NCBI RefSeq assembly: GCF_008831285.2
Contig: NC_045143.1
Span: 18,751,655 to 18,815,654, forward strand
Direction of reading: 5' to 3'
DNA: 64,000 bases
From: Nymphaea colorata
Taxonomy: Eukaryota; Streptophyta; Magnoliopsida; Nymphaeales; Nymphaeaceae
A program made the position numbers and the translations under genes. Below the pieces are notes generated by a model. The model was not told the DNA's origin. It did no database searches and saw only the letters and a program-made list of their open reading frames with translations. Of the stretch, positions 1 through 11,589 are shown in pieces (the first letter of the stretch is position 1; each line of letters opens with the position of its first letter).

Positions 1-919
1 ATATAGACCTCCATGATGGGCATCGTAGTTTTAGGAACAAGAGTCTTGATTTAGAAGCAGAAGTTAGATGGTGTTGGTGCCTCCTAAAAGAGTTGATGTG
101 CTTGATCACTGATTTCAGCAGAATAAAACAATGCAGTGGCAAACAAATTAATGGTGTAATCATACATAACGCTTTCACCAAATCACGACAAAGAAACAGG
201 TCCAGAAAAATGATTGTTCAATTGGGCAAATCTGGAAAAGTAGAAGAAACATTCAAAAAAGGAAATACCTGATCTTGAGAAGTTATATAGGCAGTACATG
301 TACAGTAACCTTTCCGGAGAAAGTGGTGACTGAAACTATTCTCATCATTCTATATATAATATCAAGGTAGATACGTCTAAGAGGTCTATATATGTTGATA
401 TACGCAAGCTCTTATGTTCTTACTGAGGCAAAATGTCTACGAGAATATGTACTTCCGCTAAACCAAATCATACGGACATTGCATAAGTATAGCAGTTAAT
501 TCACAAGATCGTAAACACTATTTTTGTCACCAAAGGAAAGAAGTCACGGCAGTGAGTATACACATCCATTAAATATTAATTAAAGACATGCCATGATCTG
601 GCCTGAATTATGTGGTTCTGAGGAAAGCATTTTTAGCCTGGCAGTCCCTCTTCTAGTCTTACTATTTGTCTAGGGGAACAAATATTTTGAGAAGATACAC
701 CTTAAATTTGCAACAATAATGAATTAATAATGCATAGAATTAGTAATGCATAATCTGTCACTGCATTTCCAGATGGCCATTTTTTGTGTTCTCCAAAGAG
801 CTACCAATGTCGTATGTCATGACCAACTGTGCAAACTGAGACACAAGTCTGCAATTTCAATAGAGAAACCCAGGAACACTAGAGCAGTAGATATTCAGAA
901 AATAGCATGAAAAGTTTAC
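1..919 (-). other. Large intron 3 of PHL copy 1 (part)
   Basis: Non-coding sequence downstream of exon 3 of copy 1. It matches, with many substitutions, the large third intron of copy 2 at about 22160-23115; for example, both carry a tract near TCCAGA-AAATGATCGTTCA and another near CCTGGCAGTCCCTC. In copy 2 this intron is 1610 bp long, so exons 4-6 of copy 1 should lie some 650 bp or more before base 1. Confidence 0.7.
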
Positions 920-2065
920 CAATTGCAGAACCTGGGTGACCCTTAGCCATTCGATATTTCTGCATTGTACAGATGAGAAAAAGTTGCTTGGATTCTTAAA
1001 TAAAGTTGCTCACGTTATTCAAGAACTGCAGAAACCACAACATAAAATCAATCCAAACCTGTAAGTGGCTTTTCACTTGGAAAAGTGTCAACTTGTCTGA
1101 GTTCATCAACTTCAAAATTCCTTTTGGGGTTGCTTCTGCATTCAAGCGGTATATACACAATGAGAATTGTGTTGATCACTAATGCATGTAACTGTTTCTA
1201 CATAAGACACTGATGATTGTTACTTACTGTCAGCGCCACCGAGGCGATTTACGAACTCGACAAAGCGTTCATGAAGTTCATGAGTCCAACTCATTCGTGT
1301 TTTGCTTCCAGCAGATACTAACCCAGACAATTTCATGCTAGAGGAGTCGTGAACAACTCGTGACTTGTTCTCACTCCTCTCTAACAGTTCTCCACGTCCC
1401 TCCTGCTTCGTGTTTGCTTGAGAACGCATGTTGACAAAGTTTCTCTCCAATCGGCCGCGGTCGTGTCTCCGCAGGTTCAGATGTAAGTCATTCCATTTGG
1501 AACAGTTGCTGTGGCATTCCTCACAAAGAGGGCCTACTGATGGATGATGGTTACAGTAGCATGAACTCAAGAGCAACATGGGTTTCAAAGAGACAGTACA
1601 TTTGGAATCATCAACATTTCCTATATCAGAAGACACTTTCGGTTGCAGCAGTTGAGAGCAATGCATCTGCAATGAACTTCCTGACAATTCACCGGATCGA
1701 TGATTGTATCCATGTTGAGGGCTGCAATGGCTGAAGTCCAAAAAGTCATCAATGGATTCACTAACGAACTGTGGCGATGCAAATTGATTAGAATTGAGCG
1801 GATAAGGTGAATGCAGATGCAACATTGAATTGGAAACGGCACTTCTAATTGGCAAATGGTCTTCCAAGAATTCAATTGATTCGTGAGAACGAGTACTACT
1901 CTGTTTTGGATCAATGAGACTCATGAGATCGTCTGGAGATGAGGCTGGGAAGCTAGCACCCACATTGCACACCAGCCTGGTTTCAACACCTGGATACTGG
2001 TGAAGGTCAATATTTTGAGAAGGAATATCACTTAATGCTCCATTTCTCGCCTTGAAGCACTCCAT
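920..2065 (-). CDS. MYB-CC (PHR1-LIKE, GARP) transcription factor, copy 1; 5' three exons only, window-truncated
   Basis: Exons read on the minus strand are 2065-1228, 1135-1059 and 959-920, with GT-AG borders and a continuous frame. Exon 1 encodes about 279 residues rich in Ser/Asn/Gln/His, ending in the start of the GARP/MYB domain (KTRMSWTHELHERFVEFVNR). Exon 2 gives ATPKGILKLMNSDKLTIFQ and VKSHLQ. Exon 3 gives KYRMAKGHPGSAI. The SHLQKYR signature is typical of GARP/MYB-CC proteins. The coiled-coil exons seen in copy 2 must lie beyond base 1. I start at the Met of MECFK, because the upstream Met used in copy 2 is Pro here. One oddity: the Arg that usually precedes the first domain Trp (RMRW in copy 2) is Ser here. 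The family binds DNA as dimers and is nuclear. The MYB-CC call is firm; the particular PHL subclade is not. Confidence 0.88.
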
Positions 2066-2359
2066 CTTTTTGGCATTAGGTTCAAACTTCAGACCTGTGG
2101 TACAGAAAAACAGAACGTATCAAGCAGCACATGAAACAACTCGCAACAACCAAGCCAGACTCTACTAGATCACTCCCACCAAACAACTTCATACATTATT
2201 GACCGGTATTCAATGACACACATGGTCAAAACTGGTAGTGCAGAGGAGAACTGATAAGAAGCAAATACAGAGAAAGCCAATCAGAAAACAGGGAGGACTT
2301 TCTATGTATCATCATACAATTAAGCTTCTACTGTGGGGGATGACAAGTAAAGCAACTAC

Positions 2360-2520
2360 CTGGAGATGGCATATCGACTCTTACGGTGCATAAACTTTCT
2401 GAAACGCTAGAGAGTGGGAGCGGCAGAAGCAGAAGCAGAAGAAGAAGAAAAAGAAAGAAACACGTCCCACCTGGTACTTGGAAGATGTGCAAAGATGTGG
2501 GTAGTCAACTTATCTTATAT
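2360..2520 (-). promoter_or_regulatory. 5' leader exon, short uORF and TATA region of PHL copy 1
   Basis: On the minus strand an ATATAAGATA box (2520-2511) is followed by a pyrimidine-rich leader and then a splice donor, CTCCAG|GTAGTT, ending the exon at 2360. The matching acceptor (CCACAG) lies near 2094, so the leader intron is about 265 bp. A short uORF beginning ATGCACCGTAAG (start 2391) runs across the splice and stops shortly after it, before the main ATG at 2065. The same TATA box, uORF start and donor occur in copy 2, which supports function. Transcript ends are inferred, not observed. Confidence 0.5.
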
Positions 2521-3159
2521 CAGAGTTCAGTACTCTTCTTGGGTGGGTGCTTTCCAGATTTGAACTTTCAACACGGACAAGGCAAGTCCTTTCGCTTTCC
2601 TGTACTCGTGTTGACGGCCTCAATGATTACCATCAACCTGGTGGCTGAGTATCCCATTTCCGTCCCTTTCCATCCTAGCTCTTTTCTTGCAAAAACAGAT
2701 GGAGGAAGACAGCTTCGGTGGAACTCCATGCCATGAAAACGATCAGTTCAAAATCTAGTTTCTGACTTCTACTGAAGAAATAAAAAAGACTGGGGATTCT
2801 TTCTTTCCAATGTCGACTGTGCCATCTTGAGGGAAAATGATCAGGGCCGAACTCGTCTTATGGCGTTTCACATAACCATGACTTCTCAGTTGTTCAGTCT
2901 TATACCCATGAATATTTCAGCCAATCGCAGTACCATTCTTCTCAGACGGGAAAGCGAATCTTCCATGAACTCTCAGTCATCGCTGAAACTGTTTTGGGCA
3001 TAAGCTGTTATAATGTATAACATCTATCCAAAATGGAATCATGCATGAGAGATTAAAGAAGGAAGGAAGAGCGGAGAGTTGGACGCACAACGTTGCTGCA
3101 ATTCACATCATGTTTCATGCCAACGACGAAGGTCGTCTGTCCACAGCCATGCACAGGCC

Positions 3160-3920
3160 ATATGTTGTCACATGATTAAAAAAAAAAAAAGCGCAGGGCC
3201 ATATTTAACGATACGGAATTAGTCGATTAAATGCTGGAGGGATTCTTTTCGAAAGATTTATGAAGGAGCACCTAAGCTTTTGGGCCAACAACAAATAAGT
3301 CCTTACCTTTTGCACTATGTCCTCATCCTTTTCAAAAAACTCGCAAACAATTCTTTTCATATAAAAATAACTATTAAAATATTAAAGTAATGAGCTATTT
3401 TGTATCATATTTTGTATTAAAATATAAAAGTATTAAAATATAAAACATTTATGAAGCCAACCATTTTTGAAATTTTAAATGTGTTTTTGTATCATAAAAA
3501 AATTAAACGGCTTCTAGATCAAATACTTTTAATGAAAATAACTTAAGCCAAAGCATGTTTTTCACTGAATTAGTAACCATAAACAGGTTAGCATGTCCAT
3601 TTTTTTGTTTAAAATAATTTTGACATAAATTTCAATTGTCAAACTCTCTTATTCAAGAGAGAAAAAAAGAAATATGCGCGCCATATGCTTTTAAGAAGAA
3701 ACGAAGAAAGTGCGCGACATACTGACATGGCAGGATAGTGACATAGCGTGTGGAATTTATGAGATTATAATATGCATGTTTGGTTGACTCTACAAAATAA
3801 GAAAAAGACGAATCTACGTTGCTCGACTGTTCCACGGTAACCTTTTGTGAAAGAAAGAGAATACGTGATATGTTGCCATATTTCGTCAAATGTCGTCATG
3901 AGAGAACTCTGTCAGAAAAA
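3160..3920. other. AT-rich intergenic spacer
   Basis: AT-rich sequence with homopolymer runs and short ORFs only. I see no coding similarity, RNA gene or element terminus. Confidence 0.5.
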
Positions 3921-3921
3921 G

Positions 3922-3923
<2 letters not shown>

Positions 3924-4004
<81 letters not shown>
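3924..4004. repeat. (AT)n microsatellite, about 40 units
   Basis: An uninterrupted alternating A/T run of about 81 bp. Its length is likely to vary between individuals. It also produces a spurious Tyr-Ile repeat ORF. Confidence 0.97.
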
Positions 4005-4005
<1 letters not shown>

Positions 4006-4019
4006 TGGCTCTTCAACAG

Positions 4020-4690
4020 CCATGGGTATGAATTTTCCTCTTTCCTTAAATGCGGTTTAAGGTAACCATTGAAGGTTTTGCCTCCTGAACGTTATTACTG
4101 ACAAAAGAACGTTAATGAGAGAAAAGAATGAAAAACGCTGAAAGAAAGAACTGGAGGCCCCCATGAGCGAGTAAGTATACTTGGGAAGCCAAACAGGATT
4201 GTCTATACATATCTGCTCAGCAACAAACATCCATTGGGCGGACGATCCCTTCCTTCAATCATTCTGTTCAAATGCATCAGCCAGTTTAACTCTAATAGGA
4301 GTCGGCGGGAACCTGCTCTTACTTCCTCCAGAAGGTCGTCTTCCGGGAAGATCCTATCCATACTAAAATTTTATGGGACGAGATTTCAGAATGTTCTCCT
4401 TCCGCACTCTTCACTACATAAACAATACCCTGATTATCTTTCATCTCCTGAGAGACTATCTGGATGCATGCTTCTCCCAAGTTGCATGAGAGCCAACCAT
4501 CTGGAACAAAACCAAACTTCACCCAGATTCTGCATTCTTCCAACACCACAACCCACACTGTTTGACAGAGGCAGAGATACGTTGCTCTCTGTGCGCTCCT
4601 AGGAGCTTATCTTAAAACATTATTTTTAGTGATTGGATTTGGGTGGCTTTATATGGATCAGCACCACGAGACCCAGGGCACTGTCCCAAG
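4020..4690. other. Unrecognised spacer
   Basis: Somewhat less AT-rich than its flanks, with overlapping short ORFs on both strands (for example 4234-4602 plus, 4319-4558 minus). None resembles a family I recognise, and none has start or splice context that favours it. It may be a decayed element or gene fragment. Confidence 0.3.
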
Positions 4691-4696
4691 GCTAAC

Positions 4697-4782
4697 TGAA
4701 AATTTGTTAACTATATAGATAGTACCTCTTAAAAAAGATTGAAAATTTGATAACTATATAGTTAGTACCTCTTAAAAAAGAA
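4697..4782. repeat. Tandem duplication, 2 x 43 bp
   Basis: Two adjacent near-identical units built on TGAAAATTTG followed by AACTATATAG and TAGTACCTCTTAAAAAAG. They are followed at once by CTGGCTCCACCCCTG, a tail resembling the end of the dispersed repeats near 20.4, 29.6 and 30.9 kb. Confidence 0.85.
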
Positions 4783-4879
4783 TTTCTGGCTCCACCCCTG
4801 CTGGTTGAGTTATTTTGTTCCAGATTAATATTAGCCTCAGTCATTAAGCATCGGTTCCTTAAGCCCCGTATGCTCCAAA

Positions 4880-5450
4880 CAACTTCATGGAAAGCCACAT
4901 TCGAACACCTATTTTGCCAGCATCTTTTGCAACCTACTGGGAACCATGTTTTGAGCTCATTAGCAATCTCTTGGTGAGGAAGACGATGTTTTTCAATTTC
5001 TTAGCGATCAAATTCGAGGTGTTTCTTGCCAACCTGCGGAAAAGAAAAGGTGTTGGCGGCTTTCTTCCTGTTTCAAACAACTAAAACACTTGTTCTCTGT
5101 AGCAACTCATTTCTTCTTTAACCTGCTAAATGTGTGGACAACATGTTCCAGATGGCGATATAAAGAAACCATCACACGTGTGGGTGGAACTGTTTATGCC
5201 ATATCAACTCTGGCCACCATGCCTGGTCAATTTGGCACCTACAAACAATTTCACAGACATCTTTGGCTTTTAAGTTTGGAAAATGTTTACCTCCTAACAA
5301 CAAAAACCTTTGGACTGTAGTTCACCAGAGGGCACTAAACATCACACCAATAGAAAATTCTTGAATTGAAGCCGTAGAATATGTTCAAATTGAGTAAATT
5401 TGCAATAGATGTAAAGAAGCACTCGTTGTTGGTATGTTGAGTTGAAGTGA
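4880..5450 (-). mobile_element. LINE (L1-type) 3' fragment with zf-RVT-like region
   Basis: Read on the minus strand, degenerate frames give WWPELIWHKQFHPHV and then CFSCLKQEESRQHLFFSAGW. This is the pattern of the region following plant LINE reverse transcriptase: a Trp-rich WHK motif, then a zinc-binding stretch with C-x2-C and HLFF, with the last Cys apparently lost. The frames carry stops and shifts, so it is a relic. Its reverse-transcriptase half seems to continue at 10020-11130, on the other side of the copia insertion. Confidence 0.55.
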
Positions 5451-5454
5451 ATTT

Positions 5455-5774
5455 TCAAAAGGAAGAGATGACTAGCTATACAATGTTAAAAACACATGAA
5501 CTCAAACACAAGAAGCTATTATTTCATTTCTCTCCATAGCTCATATGACAAATATGTCACATATTTATAGGCCACCAAGTGTGTTCTTCTACCTATGAGT
5601 TGCACAATTCATTTATGCTTATTTAAACATGAAAACTCCTTATTATAATAACTATTAGTAATTTTATAAGTTTTTTTTGTGAAATTACTAAACTAATTCA
5701 CCCCAAATCAAGAATAACCTTCTCACTAACTCACACCATAACTCATACGTTCAATACGTGGATCATTAACAACT
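5455..5774 (-). repeat. 3' LTR of copia element 1
   Basis: A direct repeat of 9730-10019, sharing AGCTATACAATG, TATTTATAGGCCACCAAGT and CTCACTAACTCACACCATAA. It follows a polypurine tract on the minus strand. The expected TG start appears as AG (5774-5773). Confidence 0.8.
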
Positions 5775-8700
5775 TTGCTCCCCTTTAAGACAACAACCCA
5801 TATGCTCTTAAACTTTCTCTAAATTTGACAAATTTTCACAATGACAATGACTTAGCAAAGCCATCAGCAAGTTGTTCATCAAATTGCAACAAATCCTCTT
5901 GACACAATATTTCTAGTGGAATGATATTTGATCTTTGTATGCTTTATTCTTCCATGGAAAACATGATTTTTTTACCATAAAGTTTGTTGAATTTTTGTTC
6001 TCTATAGGTTCATTTTGACTTAGCTTGACATCTTTTAAAAGTATTCTCATCCCAATGGCTTGATATGCTATTGCAGAAACAATTGCATATTTATCTTCTT
6101 CAGGTGATAAAGCCATTGAATCTTGCTTCTTTGAACTCCAGACAACTATTTTGAACCCAAATATGAAAATGTATCCACTTGTGTTTTTACGATTATCTGT
6201 TGAACATGTGCAATCACTATAAAAAAACCACATAAAGTGATATTACTAGATGACTTGGACCATATTCCAAAATCAATAGTTGCATGAGTATGGTGCATAA
6301 TGTGTTTAGTTGCTTCCAAGTGATGAAATAATAGACAATGCATAAATCTTGAGATCAAACACATTGGAGATGCAATATCTAGCAAGTACATCAGTCCTTT
6401 AACCATGCTTCTGTAATACATCTCATCTACTTTTTAAGTTTCATTATCTACACTTCACTTCCCAAATGTATTTGTAAGTGTAGGGCATGTCTTACACTTA
6501 TCCATATTGAACTTTTTCAACAAAGCTAGAACAGATCTCACTTGTGAGATGAAAATCACTTCATGTAATTGATAAATTTGTAATCCAAAAAATAATTGTA
6601 ACAAGCCTAAATTTGCCATCTCAAATTCATTTATCATGTAGACTTTGAATTAATTATTAAGCTCAGATGAATTGTCTGTATAGATAATGTTGTCAACATA
6701 TATACTTATAATAATGTCATCACAATTCACTTTCACTTCTATGAAACTCATTTTTTGACAAGTATGAGTCCAACTGACTATACCGTGCATGTGGTATTTG
6801 CTTAAATCCATACAATACTTTGTTCAACTTATATATTTTTTGTTCCTACTATGAGACAACAAATGTTATGGTTACTCTACATGAATTTTTTGTTTAATAG
6901 CCATTGAGAAATGTAGATTTCACGTCATACTAGAAAACTGTCCATTTTATTTGAGCTGCAATTGCAAGAACATTATGATTATCTCAAATCTAGCAACATA
7001 AGAAAAAGTTTCAAGAAAATCTTTACCATTATTTTTTAATATAGCTTTTTGCTACAAGTAATCTTTACCATTATTTTTTAATATAGTTTTTTGCTACAAG
7101 TCTTGATTTATTTATTTATTTTTTATTTTACCATCAACATTGTGTTTAACTTTATAAACTCATGTTATCCTTATCGGAACTTTCGGTGAAGTCTAATAGT
7201 TCCAAGTTTTGTTGTTCCCTATCAATGAAATTTCATTTTTCATTGAATTTATCAATTTCATACTTTTACATGATTCATGATAACTTGATGGTTAGAATAC
7301 AAGTTTAAGCAAATGAACATTTTTTTGTACAAATCTTCAACATACTGTACCTTACTTAAGGTGAGTCTAAATTAAATGTACTTTCAAAAGTTTTCCTTGA
7401 TCATGGACTGCCTGTAGAAGGCACATCCATTAATGTTTCTCCTCCAATTCATCAAGCGGCACAAACTTAACTTCATCGTTCTCCCATATCCAACAACTTT
7501 CTTCATTAAAAAGCACATTCCTCCTAATAATTAGTATCTTGATTACTAGATTACAAAGTCTACTTCCTTTAACTTTACAACTCTATCCAATAATATACAC
7601 TTCTCATTCCTTTTTTTCTAACTTGAAAGGGTCAGAAGCATCAATCAAGGCATAAACAACACATCCAAATATGTGTACATGACTTACACTAGGCCTGTGG
7701 TTTTACCATGTTTAATATGACACCTTATTTGAAGCTCCTTTTGTATGAGATAAATTCAATAGATTATACACATATTATGCTACTATTTCTGCCCAAAAAA
7801 TCATATGGTAAAGTCTTTCTCAAGAAGCATACTGTGTGCCATTTCCACCACTATTTTGTTTTTTCGTTTCAGCCACCCTATTTTATTGTGGTGTTTTTCT
7901 CACAAAGAATCACGTGTATTCTCTTTTCTTTGCAAAATAATTCAAATTCATTATAAACAAATTCACACTCTCTATTAGTACATAGTGTTTTTATCGGTAG
8001 ACCACTTTCTTTCTCAATTAACACCTTAATTTTTTTTTTTTGAATTTGTCAAAGGCACCTAATTTTTATACTAAAAAATGGACCCAATTTGTACGTGTAT
8101 AATCATCAGTGGACAAGAAATATTTGCTCTTATTTAATAAAAGTGTGTTCATTGGACCACAAATGTCAGGCTGAACAAGATGATGTGGTCTCCTAGCTCT
8201 TGATGTTTTTCTATTGGAAAGAAAGTTCAATGTTATTTTCTAAAGACACAACCTTCACAAACTTTATATGTTATAAAAATAAATGGTAAACTATGGAACA
8301 AATTTTGTTGATTTAATAACTTCAAACAACTGTAATGCAAGTGCCTGTATCATAGATGCTTCAAATTCAATTGATGATCATGTACCCATGGTTGAAACCT
8401 CAATTGGAAACAATTGATTGCATAGCATGAGAGTTTTTTCTATTAACATGCTAGTTTTCTTCATCATTTTTTTAGAATTTCATCATGAAAATGGACTTAA
8501 TAATATTTTTGGATTAGCATATCTACACTAAATATGTCTTGAGACAAACCAAGTACGAAATATATATGAAGCAACAGTACGTTTTCCTTCTACTTTTACC
8601 TTGTTACCCAACCTGACCTCTAGCTTTGCTGATTCATGAAGCTTTTTGAATAACTCTCTCTTCCATGTCATGTGACTGCTACAATATCATCTAAAAATCA

Positions 8701-9729
8701 AGCCTCGCCTCCTTTTTATAATTGTCAACACTTGAAACAAATAAATTAGTATTATCCTCTATAATATTTGCATATTGCTTATTTTTCTTAATGTACTTTG
8801 CTATAATATACCAAATTTCTTGCAATAAAAATCTTTGTAGTTTGGTATGTAGGTATTACCTTCCTTAGAGAATTCTGCACCATGACTTTCATGTTCTCTT
8901 TCTCTACCACAAAAGTTGCCTCCATAACCTCCTTTGTGTCACCTCTAAAACCACCTTTTATATTATTGGTCCCTTCAGTCATTTTCTCCTTCAAACATTC
9001 TGCTTTACCTTGAAAATCATGATCAATAGTTTTTTCTTCAACTATACCCATAGACTCTTGTGTACTAACAAGAAACTAGTCAACTCATTAAGACTGTATA
9101 ATGAAAAATTCTTAGATTCTACAATTGCATTACAATATGATCAAACTTATGAGGAAAACTTCTTAAGACTTTTTTCATAACATTTTGGTCAGAAATAATT
9201 TTTGTAAAAGCCATCATTTGGTTTATAATAACCATAAGCCTAGGGAATGAGGTCTTGCACATATTCACCATTTTCCAGAAAAATGTTTCAAAATATTGAT
9301 ACAAGGATCATAATTTAAGAAAGGTGACCTTCTTGTCTCTATAAAAATGATATCTTAAAATTTTCCACGTTTGATTGGTTGTGGTTGCATTTGCAATTCT
9401 TGAAAAAATGTTGTTTGTAATAGCTTGTTGTAACCAATAATGCTTTTGCGTCATTTCTTCGATTTTATGATTTGTCACCTAATTTTCTAGAGAACTTTTA
9501 ATTCTCACCAGCAATACCATTATCTACTAAATTTCATAAACCTTGGGCAAAAAAGTGTTTTCATCTTGATGCTCTAAAATTCATAATTCTACTTCAAAAT
9601 CATGGTTTACTAATATCGTTTCATGTGTTCGACTCGGCCTTCACTTTCTAACAATTCTGCTTCAGCAGTAGTATCTGTAACTTCAAGCCACACATTGAAC
9701 GTGGCTTTGAGACAAGAATAACATTCTAA

Positions 9730-10019
9730 AATCAAAGCAGGAGAGGCTTAGCTATACAATGCTAAAATCACATAACTCAAACAAAATAGGTAGTTATTCC
9801 ATTTCTTTCCGTAGCTCATATGACAAATACATGACATATTTATAGGCCACCAAGTACCTTCTTCTAGCTATGAGTTACAAAATTCATTTATTTTTATAAA
9901 AATTGAAAACTCCTTATTCTAATAACTAACTATAACTTCATTATCAAGAATAACATTCTCACTAACTCACACCATAACTCATATTAACTGAACATTCAAT
10001 ACATGGAGCATTGACAACA
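9730..10019 (-). repeat. 5' LTR of copia element 1
   Basis: A direct repeat of 5455-5774. On the minus strand it begins TGTTGTCAATGCTCC at 10019. The pair differs by many substitutions and indels, so the insertion is old. I could not see a clear primer-binding site after it. Confidence 0.8.
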
Positions 10020-11130
10020 CTCTGACCATAGTAAAAAATATAACTCAATATATAAGTAGTTGGCCAACCATTTGTTGTGCATGTAATGCATTGTTTCCCT
10101 ACCAACCTGCCACAAAGACCTTTGTCTCAATTGTTTTTCAGCTCTATTTGATGCCTTTGAAGAAACTGGAGCATCTATTGTGTCTCTTAATTGTCAACAA
10201 CTTGTGGTAGCTAAGATGTTTCAAATGAATCAACTTTGTTCATATATTCTTGTTATAACATATTTTAGAGCCAAAAAGTCAAGATGAGCCATGCTGATAT
10301 CATTTTTGTCCTTCCACTATGGGTCTACAAATAATATCCCACACAATATATCTAGTCTTTCTTTTTTTTGGTTCCCCTCTTCATGGGAACCTAGCCATCA
10401 CTGAATTGAGTTTTGAAACCATTGGTGAAGGTAGGCGAAAGACAATACCCCAATATCTAGTCACCTGCATGAGAACATTCTTCAAGCGACAAAGTCTTCC
10501 TACATATGATAGAAGAAGGATCTTTCATTCATCTAACTTCTTGTTGTCATTATTCAAATTCCCTCCACACTAGTCAACCAGTAAATTCCCTTGATAAAGA
10601 GGGAGTCCCAAGTACCTAAACAGAACTTCCAACTCTTTCCATCCTAGAATGTCCCGAAACTCTTTGTTCCTCATCATGGTTTATATGAAACCTAATAACT
10701 AATGATTTAGACTGGCTCACTTCCATTCCTGCTGGTCTTTTAAGATCTTCAATAGAAACTTTAAACTCTCTAACTAATAGAGGATCTTCCTCGCAAAAAA
10801 ATAATACATCATTGGTGAAGGCAAGCACAAGAGGGAATTTACCAATTCTAACAACCTTGGGCCCTTTGATGGCCTTCTTTCCAATGAATAGATTGATCTT
10901 TCTTGTCACTATCTCCAATACAACAAGAAAAGGATAAGGAGATATAAGATCCCCCTGCCTTAGACCCTTTCTCAAGGGAAAACAAGGAGAGTTCTTCAAG
11001 AAATCCCAATTGACACTGTCATATGCCTTGACAATGCCAATTTTAAGGCATAAACCACCATTCTTACCCGTACTAAAAGCATAGAGACCTCATGTGCTGT
11101 AATCACATTGTCATCATATTCCTACCTTGA
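10020..11130 (-). mobile_element. LINE (L1-type) reverse transcriptase fragment
   Basis: Minus-strand reading gives KAYDSVNWDFL (about 11040-11000), then FPLRKGLRQGDLISPYPFLV, LAFTNDVLFFCEE (the YADD-type catalytic box, degenerate as FTND) and GMEVSQSKSLV within 10999-10616. Downstream come RYLGLPLYQGNL and SLKNVLMQVTRYWGIVFRLP (to about 10390), then WDIICRPIVEG. This is the usual order of plant LINE ORF2 RT and post-RT sequence. A deletion joins NWDFL directly to the RQGD block. The zf-RVT part seems to lie at 4880-5450, beyond the copia insertion. Confidence 0.78.
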
Positions 11131-11589
11131 CCTATGGGCATAGTGAAAGTATGGACTTCCTTTAATTTTTTCACCTATGGAAACCTTGCAATCTCTAGAA
11201 GTCTACTTGGGCATCCTGTATGCTTTGCTTTTGGTACTAATGGACAATAAAAGCAATATCATAAATCTACATATAAGATTCGAAACAAATCTAACATATA
11301 ATTATATTATAACAAAAAATACTAGTAGAAGAAATTGTATGCTGACTATTTGTTTGACCTTGACCTATTAGCATAGATTGTGATTGATTGGTACACCTAG
11401 GAATAGAAAGAAGCCGCTTACATATTTTTCTTTTAGTTGGCATCTACAAAAATAAAAATACAACATTCAAATAACACTGAAATAAGAAGTCGTTACTTTC
11501 TTTGCAAGCTTTTGCATTTTTTTAATTCAATATACCAAATATCACAAGACTAGTTTGAAACTATGTTCCTAATTATAAGTTAGTTATGT

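Larger units (their letters stand above)
1..3150. repeat. Segmental duplication, unit 1 (matches about 22160-26040)
   Basis: Coding exons, introns, leader and upstream DNA of copy 1 align collinearly with copy 2. Homology runs through the promoters (CATGAACTCT near 2968 and near 25281) and ends around the shared tract GGTCGTCTGTCCACA at about 3130 and 26025. Unit 2 carries roughly 660 bp of extra DNA close to its outer end. Confidence 0.75.
5455..10019 (-). mobile_element. Decayed Ty1/copia LTR retrotransposon, inserted into a LINE
   Basis: Order on the minus strand: 5' LTR (10019-9730); a gag UBN2-like segment at 9304-9119 (ISDQNVMKKVLRSFPHKFDH); a degenerate zinc-knuckle region at about 9050-8790; a long degraded integrase and RT stretch; an RT segment at 6637-6455 (FEMANLGLLQLFFGLQIYQL); RT C-terminus at 6421-6290 (YRSMVKGLMYLLDIASP); RNase H at 6233-5913 (DNRKNTSGYIFIFG, SSKKQDSMALSPEEDKY); a polypurine tract AAAGGGGAGCAAA at about 5787-5775; then the 3' LTR (5774-5455). 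The many frameshifts and stops mean it is inactive. Flanking LINE halves on both sides suggest it inserted into a LINE. Confidence 0.88.

Noticed and set aside
2386-2736. Plus-strand ORF of 116 aa
   Set aside because: It is antisense to the leader exon and promoter of PHL copy 1, with Arg/Lys from a CT-rich leader.
3819-4031. ORF with a long Tyr-Ile repeat
   Set aside because: It is translation of the (AT)n microsatellite.
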